Shown here: piece after piece, positions 8,435 to 15,696 of the stretch
How the letters are laid out: the number at the start of each line of letters is the position of its first letter
Position numbering within the stretch: position 1 is the first letter of the stretch
Source: Halorussus aquaticus
GTDB taxonomy: Archaea > Halobacteriota > Halobacteria > Halobacteriales > Haladaptataceae
DNA: 64,000 nt
Assembly: GCF_024218795.1 (NCBI RefSeq)
Contig: NZ_CP100400.1
Span: 1,860,001-1,924,000 of the forward strand
Reading direction: 5' to 3'
Notes under the pieces: generated by a model
Seen by the model: only the letters and a program-made list of their open reading frames with translations
What the model was told of the DNA's origin: nothing
Databases searched by the model: none
Made by a program: the position numbers and the translations under genes

Positions 8435-9229
8435 ATGACCGCCGGAATCCGAGCACGACTCGACCGAATCGGCACAGACGGGAAGTACGTAATGGTCCCG
8501 ATGGACCACGGCATCACGCTCGGGGCCGTAGACGGCCTCGTGGACATCGAATCGACCATCGACGCGGTGACTCGCGGCGGCGCGGACTCCGTCCTCACGC
8601 AGAAGGGCATCGCGCCCCGCGTCCACCCGAACAAGAACGGCGCGGGCTACCTCGTCCACCTCAACGCCTCGACCACCATCGGTCCCGACAGCAACGACAA
8701 GCGGATGACCGGGACGGTCAAGGAGGCGGTCCGCGCGGGCGCGGACGCCGTCTCGTTCCACATCAACGTCGGGAGCAAGTACGAGCGCGAACAGGTGGAG
8801 GAACTCGCCGAGGTCACCGACGACGCCGACGACTACGGGATGCCCGTGCTGGCGATGGCGTACGCCCGCGGTCCGGGCGTGGACGAACACGACGCCGAGA
8901 GCCTCGGCCACGCGGTCCGACTCGCCGAGGAGGTCGGCGCGGACCTCGTGAAGACCGCCTACAGCGGCGACGCCGAGAGCTTCGAGCGCGTCGTGGAATC
9001 GACCGCCAAGCCGGTCATCATCGCGGGCGGCGAACCCGAGGGCGACCGCGCGACCCTCGACGCCGTCCGCGGCGCGATGGACGCGGGCGCGGCGGGCGTC
9101 TCGATGGGTCGGTCCATCTTCCAGCACGACGACCCCGAGGCCATCGCGCGGGCGGTCGCCGCGGTCGTCCACGACGGACGCTCCGCCGAGGAGGCGCTCC
9201 GCGAGGCCGAACTTACCGTCGAAGCCTGA
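8435..9229 (+). CDS. 2-amino-3,7-dideoxy-D-threo-hept-6-ulosonate synthase (class I aldolase fold)
   Basis: The protein is 264 aa and belongs to the archaeal DhnA/FbaB-type aldolase family. In archaea lacking the DAHP route, this enzyme condenses 6-deoxy-5-ketofructose phosphate with aspartate semialdehyde to start aromatic amino acid synthesis. MVPMDHGITLG opens the barrel, DLVKTAYSGD holds the probable Schiff-base lysine, and VIIAGGEPEGD and GVSMGRSIFQH form the phosphate site. It lies 27 bp after trpA on the same strand, which ties the first committed step of the pathway to its tryptophan end and supports this reading over a glycolytic fructose-bisphosphate aldolase. Confidence 0.85.
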   Translation: MTAGIRARLDRIGTDGKYVMVPMDHGITLGAVDGLVDIESTIDAVTRGGADSVLTQKGIAPRVHPNKNGAGYLVHLNASTTIGPDSNDKRMTGTVKEAVRAGADAVSFHINVGSKYEREQVEELAEVTDDADDYGMPVLAMAYARGPGVDEHDAESLGHAVRLAEEVGADLVKTAYSGDAESFERVVESTAKPVIIAGGEPEGDRATLDAVRGAMDAGAAGVSMGRSIFQHDDPEAIARAVAAVVHDGRSAEEALREAELTVEA

Positions 9230-9259
9230 CCTCACTTCTTCACTCTCTCTTCCTCACCG

Positions 9260-9271
9260 TCGTCGCGACGA
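9260..9271. terminator. Palindrome between convergent genes
   Basis: The perfect palindrome TCGTCGCGACGA is followed by TTT on the plus strand and preceded by a pyrimidine-rich stretch (9233-9256). It lies between the trp cluster and the convergent hypothetical gene. It could end both transcripts, although pyrimidine tracts rather than hairpins usually mark archaeal termination. Confidence 0.25.
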
Positions 9272-9301
9272 TTTCGTCTCTCTGCCGCCGCGAGGACTCG
9301 A

Positions 9302-9661
9302 CTACGTTCCGCCGGGGTAGCGCTCGTCCTCCATCGGTTCCGCCCCTTCGGGGACGCGGTCGTCGAACTCGAACGCCTCGGCGAACCGACCGCGGAGCGC
9401 CAGCAACTTCTCGCGGTCGCGGCCGCTCGTCAGCGGTTCGCGCTCCTCCAGCGCCGAGAGGACGACGTGGGCGTCGGCCCGCGTGAGTTCGACCTCGGCG
9501 GCCTCGCCGTCGCCGAGGTCGCGGTCGAACCGCGATTCGAGGTCGTCGAGTTCGGTCTCGGTGGCGTCGGTCGCGTCCGATTCGTGCTGTTCGAGCGCCT
9601 CCAGCACGGTGCCGGTCTCGCTGGCGGTGAGTGCTATCTCCCGTGACGAAGACTCCTCCAT
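9302..9661 (-). CDS. Hypothetical acidic haloarchaeal protein
   Basis: This is a 119 aa acidic soluble protein that starts at [15 protein letters not shown]. It has two similar halves, [18 protein letters not shown] and [20 protein letters not shown], each looking like a strand-helix unit. This suggests an internal duplication or a paired helical fold. No enzyme motif is visible. A longer frame reaches 9820 but its extra residues look like shadow sequence. The gene is divergent from mfnA with a 171 bp gap. Confidence 0.6.
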   Translation of the reverse strand: MEESSSREIALTASETGTVLEALEQHESDATDATETELDDLESRFDRDLGDGEAAEVELTRADAHVVLSALEEREPLTSGRDREKLLALRGRFAEAFEFDDRVPEGAEPMEDERYPGGT

Positions 9662-9832
9662 GGTTCGAATTGTCGCACGGTAGCGGTCGGCATAGGGGTA
9701 CTGGCCCGACCCCGCCGGAGTCGGTCGCGGCGCGCTTCCCGACTCCAAAGCCCCGCGGCGCGACTCGCTCGACGCGTCTCGCGGGCGGTCGAGAACAGAA
9801 CGGATAAACGCTCCCGACAAAATTTACCGAAC

Positions 9833-10882
9833 ATGCAGCGAGCGCCCCAGGACTTCGGGCGGGTCCTCTCGTCGATGTGTACCGAACCCCACCCCGACGC
9901 CCGCGAGGCCGCCGCCAGATACCTCGCGGACAACCCCGGCGACCCCACGACCTACCCCGCAGTCGCCGAGTTGGAGCGCGAGGCGGTCGAGACGCTCGGC
10001 GAGATGACTGGTCTGGCCGACCCGCACGGCTACGTCGCCAGCGGCGGGACCGAGGCCAACCTGCAGGCCGTGCGCGCGGCCCGGAACCTCGCCGACTCGC
10101 CCGACCCGAACGTCGTCGCGCCCGAGAGCGCCCACTTCAGTTTCCAGAAGGCGGCCGACGTGCTCGACGTGGAGTTGCGCCTCGCCGCGACCGACGACGA
10201 CCGGCGCGCAGACCTCGCGGACGTCCGGCGACTCGCCGACGAAGACACCGCGCTCGTGGTGGGCGTCGCTGGGACGACCGAGTACGGTCGAGTGGACCCG
10301 ATTCCGGCGCTCGCGGACGCGGCCGCCGACGCGGACGCGCTCCTCCACGTGGACGCGGCGTGGGGCGGGTTCGTCCTCCCGTTCACCGACTGGGCGTGGA
10401 ACTTCGAGGACGCGCCGGTCGATACGATGGCCATCGACCCGCACAAGATGGGCCGCGCGCCGGTGCCCGCCGGGGGCTTCCTCGCGCGCGACGAGGCGAT
10501 TCTGGACGCGCTCGCGGTCGATACGCCGTACCTCGAATCCACCTCGCAGGCCACCCTGACGGGGACCCGGAGCGGCGCGGGCGTGGCGGGCGCGCACGCC
10601 GCCATGGAAGCGCTGTGGCCCGAGGGCTACCGCGAGAACTACGAGCGCGGGCAGGCGAACGCCGAGTGGGTGGCCGACGCCCTCGAATCGCGGGGCTACT
10701 CGGTCGTGGACCCGGTCCTGCCGCTGGTCGCCGCCGAAATCCCGCGCGAGGAGATAGAGACCCTCCGGTCGGAGGGGTGGCGGGTCTCGCCCACCGCGTC
10801 CGGAGAGCTACGGGTGGTCTGCATGCCCCACGTCACCCGCGAGATGCTCGAATCGTTCGTGGCCGACCTCGACGCGCTCTGA
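9833..10882 (+). CDS. mfnA: L-tyrosine/L-aspartate decarboxylase (MfnA family)
   Basis: PLP-dependent group II decarboxylase of 349 aa. [14 protein letters not shown] is the cofactor-binding segment, [14 protein letters not shown] the stacking region, HVDAAWGGF the Asp that binds the pyridine nitrogen, and [14 protein letters not shown] the PLP lysine near residue 205. In methanogens MfnA makes tyramine for methanofuran. Haloarchaea do not make methanofuran, and their homologues act as aspartate decarboxylase, giving beta-alanine for coenzyme A. The latter role is the likely one here. The gene appears monocistronic. Confidence 0.9.
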   Translation: MQRAPQDFGRVLSSMCTEPHPDAREAAARYLADNPGDPTTYPAVAELEREAVETLGEMTGLADPHGYVASGGTEANLQAVRAARNLADSPDPNVVAPESAHFSFQKAADVLDVELRLAATDDDRRADLADVRRLADEDTALVVGVAGTTEYGRVDPIPALADAAADADALLHVDAAWGGFVLPFTDWAWNFEDAPVDTMAIDPHKMGRAPVPAGGFLARDEAILDALAVDTPYLESTSQATLTGTRSGAGVAGAHAAMEALWPEGYRENYERGQANAEWVADALESRGYSVVDPVLPLVAAEIPREEIETLRSEGWRVSPTASGELRVVCMPHVTREMLESFVADLDAL

Positions 10883-10935
10883 CGGGGCGGTTCGCGGACA
10901 AACTGTTTTCCGTCCGTCCGCCGTCTGTCGGGGCG

Positions 10936-11610
10936 ATGACGAATCGTCCCTCCGCCCGGTCCGCCGCCGACGCGCCGCCCGCCTCGCCGACGCCCGGTCC
11001 GCCCGAGTCGCCCGACGGCTACGGCGACCCGACCGAGTTCTCCTATCCCGGCCTGTGGCTGTCGTTGGGGTCGCTGGTGCTGTTCGTCCTCGCGGTCACC
11101 GGATTCGGCAGACTGATGCACGCGCTCCGCGGCGGGACGCCCGTCGAGTTCACCGTGGGACCGGTCGGAATCGGGGTCGTCGCCGCGCTGTCGGTCGCGA
11201 CCATCGTCGTCCACGAACTGGTCCGCGGAGCGGTCTATCACCTGCTGGGCTATCGAGTGAAGTACGGACTCGCGCTCAACGTGGGCGCGGCGTACGCCGC
11301 CGCATCCTCGTGAGCGCTGGCGAACGAGGGCTCGCGGGAACTCGTTCCCGCGGTGTTCGGCCAGTTCCAGACACGCCGGGACAACGTCGCGGTCGCGCTC
11401 GCGCCGCTCGCGGTGTTCACCGTCGTCCTGACGCCGCTGCTCGCCGGGCCGCTCCCGGTCGCGCTCGCGGCGTTCCTCGTCCTCGCGGTGAACACCTCGG
11501 GCGCAATCGGGGACCTCTACCTCTCGTGGCGACTCTTCCGGATGCCGGAGGGCGCCCTGCTGTACGACGTGGATATTCGACACTCCTACGTGTTCTCCCC
11601 CGAGTCGTGA
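10936..11610 (+). pseudogene. DUF3267-like membrane metalloprotease-type protein interrupted by an in-frame TGA
   Basis: The reading frame holds two pieces of one membrane protein. The first piece (10936-11313, 125 aa) has a Pro-rich start, two hydrophobic segments and the zinc-protease-like HELVRGAVYHLLGY, ending in GAAYAAASS and a stop TGA (11311-11313). The same frame then continues without a shift through QFQTRRDNVAVALAPLAVF and a last membrane segment to 11610. In related DUF3267 proteins GAxYA is followed almost directly by the QF...VALAPL stretch. About 17 codons, including the TGA and a perfect 9-bp hairpin (11333-11352), therefore look inserted. It could be a pseudogene, readthrough or a sequencing error. 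Confidence 0.6.
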
Positions 11611-11649
11611 CACCGACTCCGCGGTCGGCGGGTCGAAGCCCCTCGACGC

Positions 11650-12375
11650 TCAGGACTCGGCGGATTCGGCGTCGCCGCCCGACCCGGAGTCGGCGTCGCT
11701 CCCCGGTTCGCTCTCGGTCCCCGAGTCCGGCCCGCTCTCGGCGTCGGCCCCCGACCGCACGTCGCGTTCGGTCTCGCCGCCGACCGCCTCGACCGGCGCG
11801 CCGAGCGCGTTGCGCTTGACGCTCCGCAGGCCCTTCTCGGCGCTCCGCTTCGAGGAGTAGCCCTGTCCGGAGTCGGCGACGACGTTCCCGTTGTCGTGGA
11901 CGAGTCGCCAGCGCCACTTCCCGTCCTTGCCCTCGTACACCTCGAAGGTGGCCTGCGCTGGCGGGGCGAGCGCCTCTACCGTCGACCCGTCGAGTTGGGT
12001 CATCTCGACCCGACCGCCCGACCGCTTGCTGGTGATTCGCTTCGCGGCGTCCCGGCCGCGACGGACCAGCGCGGGCGCGACCGTCTCGGCGGCGTCCACC
12101 GCGTCCGCGGCGTTCGAGACCAGCGAGTTGGAGAACTCACGGGCCAGCACGCGCTCGCCGTCCCGATACAGCGAAATCGAGAGGCCCTGCCACTCGACGC
12201 CGGAGACCTCGGTCTCTTCGGGTAGCGATACCGCCGTACCGTCGTCGGTCCATAGTTCGTCCCGTCGGTAGTCGAGGCGGACGGTCGCGGCCGCGAGGTC
12301 ACCGTCGTCGCTCCGGTAGGAGAGTTCCGCGCGGAGTCGCGGGTGCGCGACCAGCGTGTAGTCGTGGTCGAACAT
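11650..12375 (-). CDS. DUF1508 (HVO_2922-type) domain protein
   Basis: The 241 aa protein has an N-terminal unit resembling part of an alpha/beta sandwich (about 1-80, with MFDHDYTLVAHPRLRAELSY). A DUF1508/YegP-like domain covers about 135-190: TFEVYEGKDGKWRWRL, HDNGNVVADSGQGYSSKRSAEKGL. The DUF1508 fold is a small beta-beta-beta-alpha repeat found in stress-associated proteins; its biochemical role is unknown. The final 45 residues are a low-complexity Ser/Asp/Glu/Gly tail typical of disordered haloarchaeal ends. The gene converges on the DUF3267-like locus. Confidence 0.75.
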   Translation of the reverse strand: MFDHDYTLVAHPRLRAELSYRSDDGDLAAATVRLDYRRDELWTDDGTAVSLPEETEVSGVEWQGLSISLYRDGERVLAREFSNSLVSNAADAVDAAETVAPALVRRGRDAAKRITSKRSGGRVEMTQLDGSTVEALAPPAQATFEVYEGKDGKWRWRLVHDNGNVVADSGQGYSSKRSAEKGLRSVKRNALGAPVEAVGGETERDVRSGADAESGPDSGTESEPGSDADSGSGGDAESAES

Positions 12376-12507
12376 GCAACCGAGTAACGTCCGGATAGGG
12401 ATGAGTCTGTTCGCCGCCCCGGACGCCGTTCCGAGACGCGCCCTGTCACCGAACTCACCTGTGCCGAGACAAAAAGCTCATAACCGTGCTTCGGCCTCTA
12501 TCCGACT

Positions 12508-13068
12508 GTGTTCGGTTTCCCCACCCTCGCGTTGCTCGACGGCCTCGCCCTCGGGTCGTTCGAATGGCTGGAACACGCCGTCGAGACGACGACCGGGTGG
12601 GTCGGTCTCGCCATCATCTTCGCCTACTCGTTTCTCATCGCCTTCGCGCTCCCCGGCGTGAGCGAAGTCGTGTTGGCCGCGCCGCTCGATCTCGGTCTCA
12701 CGCAGGCCGAGCGCCTCACGCTCATCATCCTCGTCAGCGCGGTCGGCAAGGCCGCAGGGAGCGTCTTCGCGTTCCACATCGGACAGGAGGCCAAGGAGTC
12801 GGGACCCGTCATCAGGTTCCTCCGACGCTCGCGCTTCGACGTGGTCGAGTGGTCCGAGAACAAGACGCTCCAACTCGCCCGGAAGTGGGGGTACGTCGGG
12901 ATGGCACTGGCGCTGTCGGTTCCGTTCTTCCCCGACACGCTCTCCATCTACGCGTTCGCGGTCCTCGAAGAGGACTACGTCAAGTTCGCGCTGGCGACGT
13001 TCGCCGGGAGCGTCGGGCGACTCCTCGTGACCATCTTCCTCGTCGGATCCACGGTCGCGTTCCTCTGA
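12508..13068 (+). CDS. VTT/YqaA-family membrane protein
   Basis: The 186 aa integral membrane protein starts with GTG. It resembles the SNARE-associated (VTT, YqaA/DedA-like) family. SFLIAFALPGVSEVVLAAPLDLG is the first re-entrant-type segment, VSAVGKAAGSVFAFHIGQ the second, and ALSVPFFPDTLSIYAFAVLEEDY is followed by FAGSVGRLLVTIFLVG. Members of this superfamily are implicated in lipid scrambling or membrane homeostasis. An AAAAAGCTCATAACC stretch about 27 bp before the GTG fits a leaderless transcript. The gene is divergent from the DUF1508 gene. Confidence 0.8.
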   Translation: MFGFPTLALLDGLALGSFEWLEHAVETTTGWVGLAIIFAYSFLIAFALPGVSEVVLAAPLDLGLTQAERLTLIILVSAVGKAAGSVFAFHIGQEAKESGPVIRFLRRSRFDVVEWSENKTLQLARKWGYVGMALALSVPFFPDTLSIYAFAVLEEDYVKFALATFAGSVGRLLVTIFLVGSTVAFL

Positions 13069-13132
13069 GCCGTTTCGACCGCGGCGCTCCGAGTCGTCCC
13101 CGGTAGCGAGCAGAACTGTCGCCGAGCGAAGC

Positions 13133-13138
13133 CTTAAC
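13133..13138 (+). promoter_or_regulatory. TATA-like box upstream of the sppA mini-ORF
   Basis: CTTAAC is centred about 28 bp before the ATG of the mini-ORF at 13164, which places transcription start at or next to that ATG rather than at the sppA start codon. Confidence 0.4.
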
Positions 13139-13163
13139 GGCGCGCGCGGCCCCACTCGGTGAT

Positions 13164-13199
13164 ATGCAGTTTATCGAGGTGAGCGACCGTGGCCGATAG
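13164..13199 (+). CDS. Possible leaderless mini-ORF (11 aa) overlapping the sppA start
   Basis: ATG at 13164 opens the 11-codon peptide MQFIEVSDRGR and ends at TAG (13197-13199). It overlaps the sppA GTG (13189) in another frame. The bases GAGGTGA inside it (13177-13183) look like a Shine-Dalgarno site with about 5 bases to the GTG. It could be a regulatory upstream ORF or only leader sequence. The peptide itself has no recognisable feature. Confidence 0.35.
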   Translation: MQFIEVSDRGR

Positions 13200-14208
13200 C
13201 TCGCGGGTCCTCCAGACGCTCGTCGTGGTACTCGGCGTGGCCGCGGCGGTCGTACTCGGCTGGTTCCTGTTCGTGGACGTTCCCGACGGCAACCTCGCGC
13301 GACTCGTCGGCGTCGTGCTGGTGGTCGTCGCTGGCGCGCTCGGAGCGCGGGCGGCCGGGCGCGTTGCCTCGGGGCTGATCAGCGACTACGACGTTGCGGA
13401 GGTGGCCGTCGAAGGTCCCATCACCCGCGACGGCGGCGGAAGCACGATTCCACCCCGGCCCGGCGGGACGCCCGCTGGCGACGTCGTCGAGCAGATAGAG
13501 CGCGCCGACGAGGACGGCGACGCCGAGGCGCTCCTCCTGCGACTCAACACGCCCGGCGGCGAGGTGGTGCCGAGCGACGACATCCGACTCGCGGCCGAGC
13601 GATTCGACGGGCCGACGGTCGCCTACGCGACGGACGTCTGCGCCAGCGGCGGCTACTGGATAGCCAGCGGGTGCGACGACATCTACGCCCGCGAGGGGAG
13701 CATCGTCGGTTCCATCGGCGTCATCGGGTCGCGAGTCAACGCCAAGGGGATGGCCGACAAACTCGGACTGGAGTACGAGCGCCTCGCGGCGGGCGAGTAC
13801 AAGGACGCTGGTCAGTCGCTCAAGGAGATGACCGAGGACGAGCGCGAGTACCTGCAGGGCATCATCGACGGCTACTACGAGGAGTTCGTCGAGCGCGTGA
13901 CCGACGGTCGGGAGTTGAGCGACGAGCAGGTCCGGGACACCGAGGCCAGAGTCTACCTCGGCGAGGACGCCAAGTCCATCGGACTGGTGGACGAACTCGC
14001 CACCAAGCGACAGGTCGAGGAGCGCCTCGCCGCGGACCTCGGCGTCGAGGACGTGACCGTCGAGGAGTTCGAACCCGAACGCGGCGTGATGGAACGACTC
14101 CGCGGCGGCTCTCGGGCCGTCGCCTACGCCTTTGGCGCGGGCGTCGCGAGCGCCGTCGCGGGCGACGACGCCACCGCCGCGGACGGCTTCGATTTCGAAC
14201 TCCGGTAG
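13189..14208 (+). CDS. sppA: Signal peptide peptidase SppA (S49 family)
   Basis: Membrane-anchored serine protease that degrades cleaved signal peptides. The 339 aa protein starts with GTG. Two hydrophobic segments (about 5-28 and 33-55) anchor it. The S49 core shows LLLRLNTPGG, ATDVCASGGYWIASGC with the nucleophile Ser near residue 155, GSIVGSIGVIGSRVNAKGMADKLG with the general-base Lys near 186, and YKDAGQSLKEMTEDE. The C-terminus ends with a short Gly/Ala-rich segment. Translation probably starts internally on the mRNA, helped by a Shine-Dalgarno-like GAGGTGA inside the mini-ORF described for 13164. Confidence 0.92.
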   Translation: MADSSRVLQTLVVVLGVAAAVVLGWFLFVDVPDGNLARLVGVVLVVVAGALGARAAGRVASGLISDYDVAEVAVEGPITRDGGGSTIPPRPGGTPAGDVVEQIERADEDGDAEALLLRLNTPGGEVVPSDDIRLAAERFDGPTVAYATDVCASGGYWIASGCDDIYAREGSIVGSIGVIGSRVNAKGMADKLGLEYERLAAGEYKDAGQSLKEMTEDEREYLQGIIDGYYEEFVERVTDGRELSDEQVRDTEARVYLGEDAKSIGLVDELATKRQVEERLAADLGVEDVTVEEFEPERGVMERLRGGSRAVAYAFGAGVASAVAGDDATAADGFDFELR

Positions 14209-14276
14209 CCTACCGGTCCGGAGACACTCCCGAGACAGGCAACAACAATTATTGATACGTCTGTGGTGGCAGGTGT

Positions 14277-15476
14277 ATGGGGGACCGTTGTTCGCGGCGC
14301 GCGTTCCTGACCTCTAGCGCCGCAGCGACTCTCGTCGGGTTCGGTGGCTGTAGCTCCTTGACCGGCAGTCGGACGACGAATCGGTCGGACGGAACGAACC
14401 GCGGCGACGCGACGGCGAACTCGCCCGCGGAGACGGCGTCGAGCATCGACCAGACCGAGCTGGAACCGCTGGACGTGCGCGGCGCGATTTACATCCCCGC
14501 GAGGGCGTTCAACTTCTACCAGCAGTGGGCCGACTACGACCCGGACGTCATCGAGCGCGACCTCGGGTACGCCAGCAGGGTGAACCTCAACGCGATTCGG
14601 ACGTGGACGAGTCTGGAGGCGTGGCGCGAGGAGCCAGAGACCCTCCGGAAGAACGTCGAGCACTTCCTCTCGACCGCCGACGAGAACGGCCAGCAGGTGT
14701 TGCTCGGCCTGTTCGACTTCGCCGGGAAGGAACCGACGAAGCAGCGCCTCCACGACACCGACCCCCGGAGCGCGACCGGCGTGCGCGAACCGTCGTCCGA
14801 GATTATGCGGACCGAGCAGCGGTGGGACGAACCGCGGGAGTACGTCCGGTGGTTCGTGGACCACTTCGGGGACGACGACCGCCTGCTGGCCATCGAGATA
14901 ATGAACGAACCCGGTTGGCGGTCGTACGTCCAGCAGTTCGCCCACGGGATGTACGAGACCGCCGACGAACTCCAAGGCGACGTGGCGCTCACCGTCGGGT
15001 CCACGAGCATGGCCAACAACTCGACGTACGCCGACTGGGGCGTGGACGCGTTCCAGTTCCACTACAACTTCGCCGAGAGTCCCGCCGTCTACGAGGACAT
15101 GCTCCGGTCGAACAGGGACGTCGCCGACGACCTAGACGTCCCGGTGTGGCTCTCGGAGTGGCAGCGCGTCCGCCACGCGACGGGGTTCGCCTCCGAACCG
15201 CCGGAGGACCAGAAGTCCTCCAACTACTCGTCGCTCGCGCCGCTGATTCACGAGGCCGGGTTCGGTAACTTCTTCTGGTCGCTGATGGTCAAGCCCGCGT
15301 TCGTTCCGGCACAGCGGAAACACGGCGTCCTGAACGGACTGTTCCACGAGGACGGGGCCGTCTGGAGTCTGGACGACGCTCGCTCGATAAAGGCCATGTC
15401 GGGCGACCCCTCGTTCGACGGGGCCCAACGCCAGAAGTGGCCCGAGTGGGCTTCGTCGGTCGAGGACGGGACGTAG
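14277..15476 (+). CDS. Exported GH5-like glycoside hydrolase (Tat lipoprotein)
   Basis: The 399 aa protein has a twin-arginine signal (SRRAFLTSSAAATLVGFGGC) with a lipobox cysteine near residue 26, so it is probably exported folded and lipid-anchored outside the cell. A Thr/Ser/Asn-rich linker follows. The catalytic domain resembles endo-mannanase/cellulase GH5-type TIM barrels: YYxxR-type INxIRTWTSLEAW, IEIMNEPGW with the acid/base Glu near residue 211, and VWLSEWQRVR with the nucleophile Glu near 294. LAPLIHEAGFGNFFWSLM closes the barrel. The substrate is probably a beta-linked polysaccharide (inference). The gene is isolated, with an ATTATTGATA promoter-like stretch before it. Confidence 0.75.
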   Translation: MGDRCSRRAFLTSSAAATLVGFGGCSSLTGSRTTNRSDGTNRGDATANSPAETASSIDQTELEPLDVRGAIYIPARAFNFYQQWADYDPDVIERDLGYASRVNLNAIRTWTSLEAWREEPETLRKNVEHFLSTADENGQQVLLGLFDFAGKEPTKQRLHDTDPRSATGVREPSSEIMRTEQRWDEPREYVRWFVDHFGDDDRLLAIEIMNEPGWRSYVQQFAHGMYETADELQGDVALTVGSTSMANNSTYADWGVDAFQFHYNFAESPAVYEDMLRSNRDVADDLDVPVWLSEWQRVRHATGFASEPPEDQKSSNYSSLAPLIHEAGFGNFFWSLMVKPAFVPAQRKHGVLNGLFHEDGAVWSLDDARSIKAMSGDPSFDGAQRQKWPEWASSVEDGT

Positions 15477-15696
15477 CGGGCCGACCTCGAACGCGATTTA
15501 CTCGCTCGAACGAACTCACTCACGGTGTCACGTCGGTCGGCGATGGCTCGGACCTCCGACCGGGCGAGTCCCGGACTGCAGCGCCACTGCGGAACCGCGG
15601 AGAAGCAGGCTCCCGCCGTCAGCGACGTGGGTTCGCCCGGGGCGAGTACCGGACAGAGGCGCTGGCGCCGGGCGTCTACTGAACTGGAACGGCTCT

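Noticed and set aside
8435-9229. Glycolytic fructose-bisphosphate aldolase
   Set aside because: The fold is shared, but the position directly after trpCBA and the archaeal aromatic pathway make the ulosonate synthase role more likely.
11311-11352. Selenocysteine codon with a SECIS-like hairpin
   Set aside because: Archaeal SECIS elements lie in the 3' untranslated region and haloarchaea are not known to encode the selenocysteine machinery; an inserted palindrome explains it better.
15437-15682. 81-codon frame after the glycosidase gene
   Set aside because: Most of it overlaps the glycosidase end in another frame, and the remainder is Arg/Gly-rich without a promoter or known motif.
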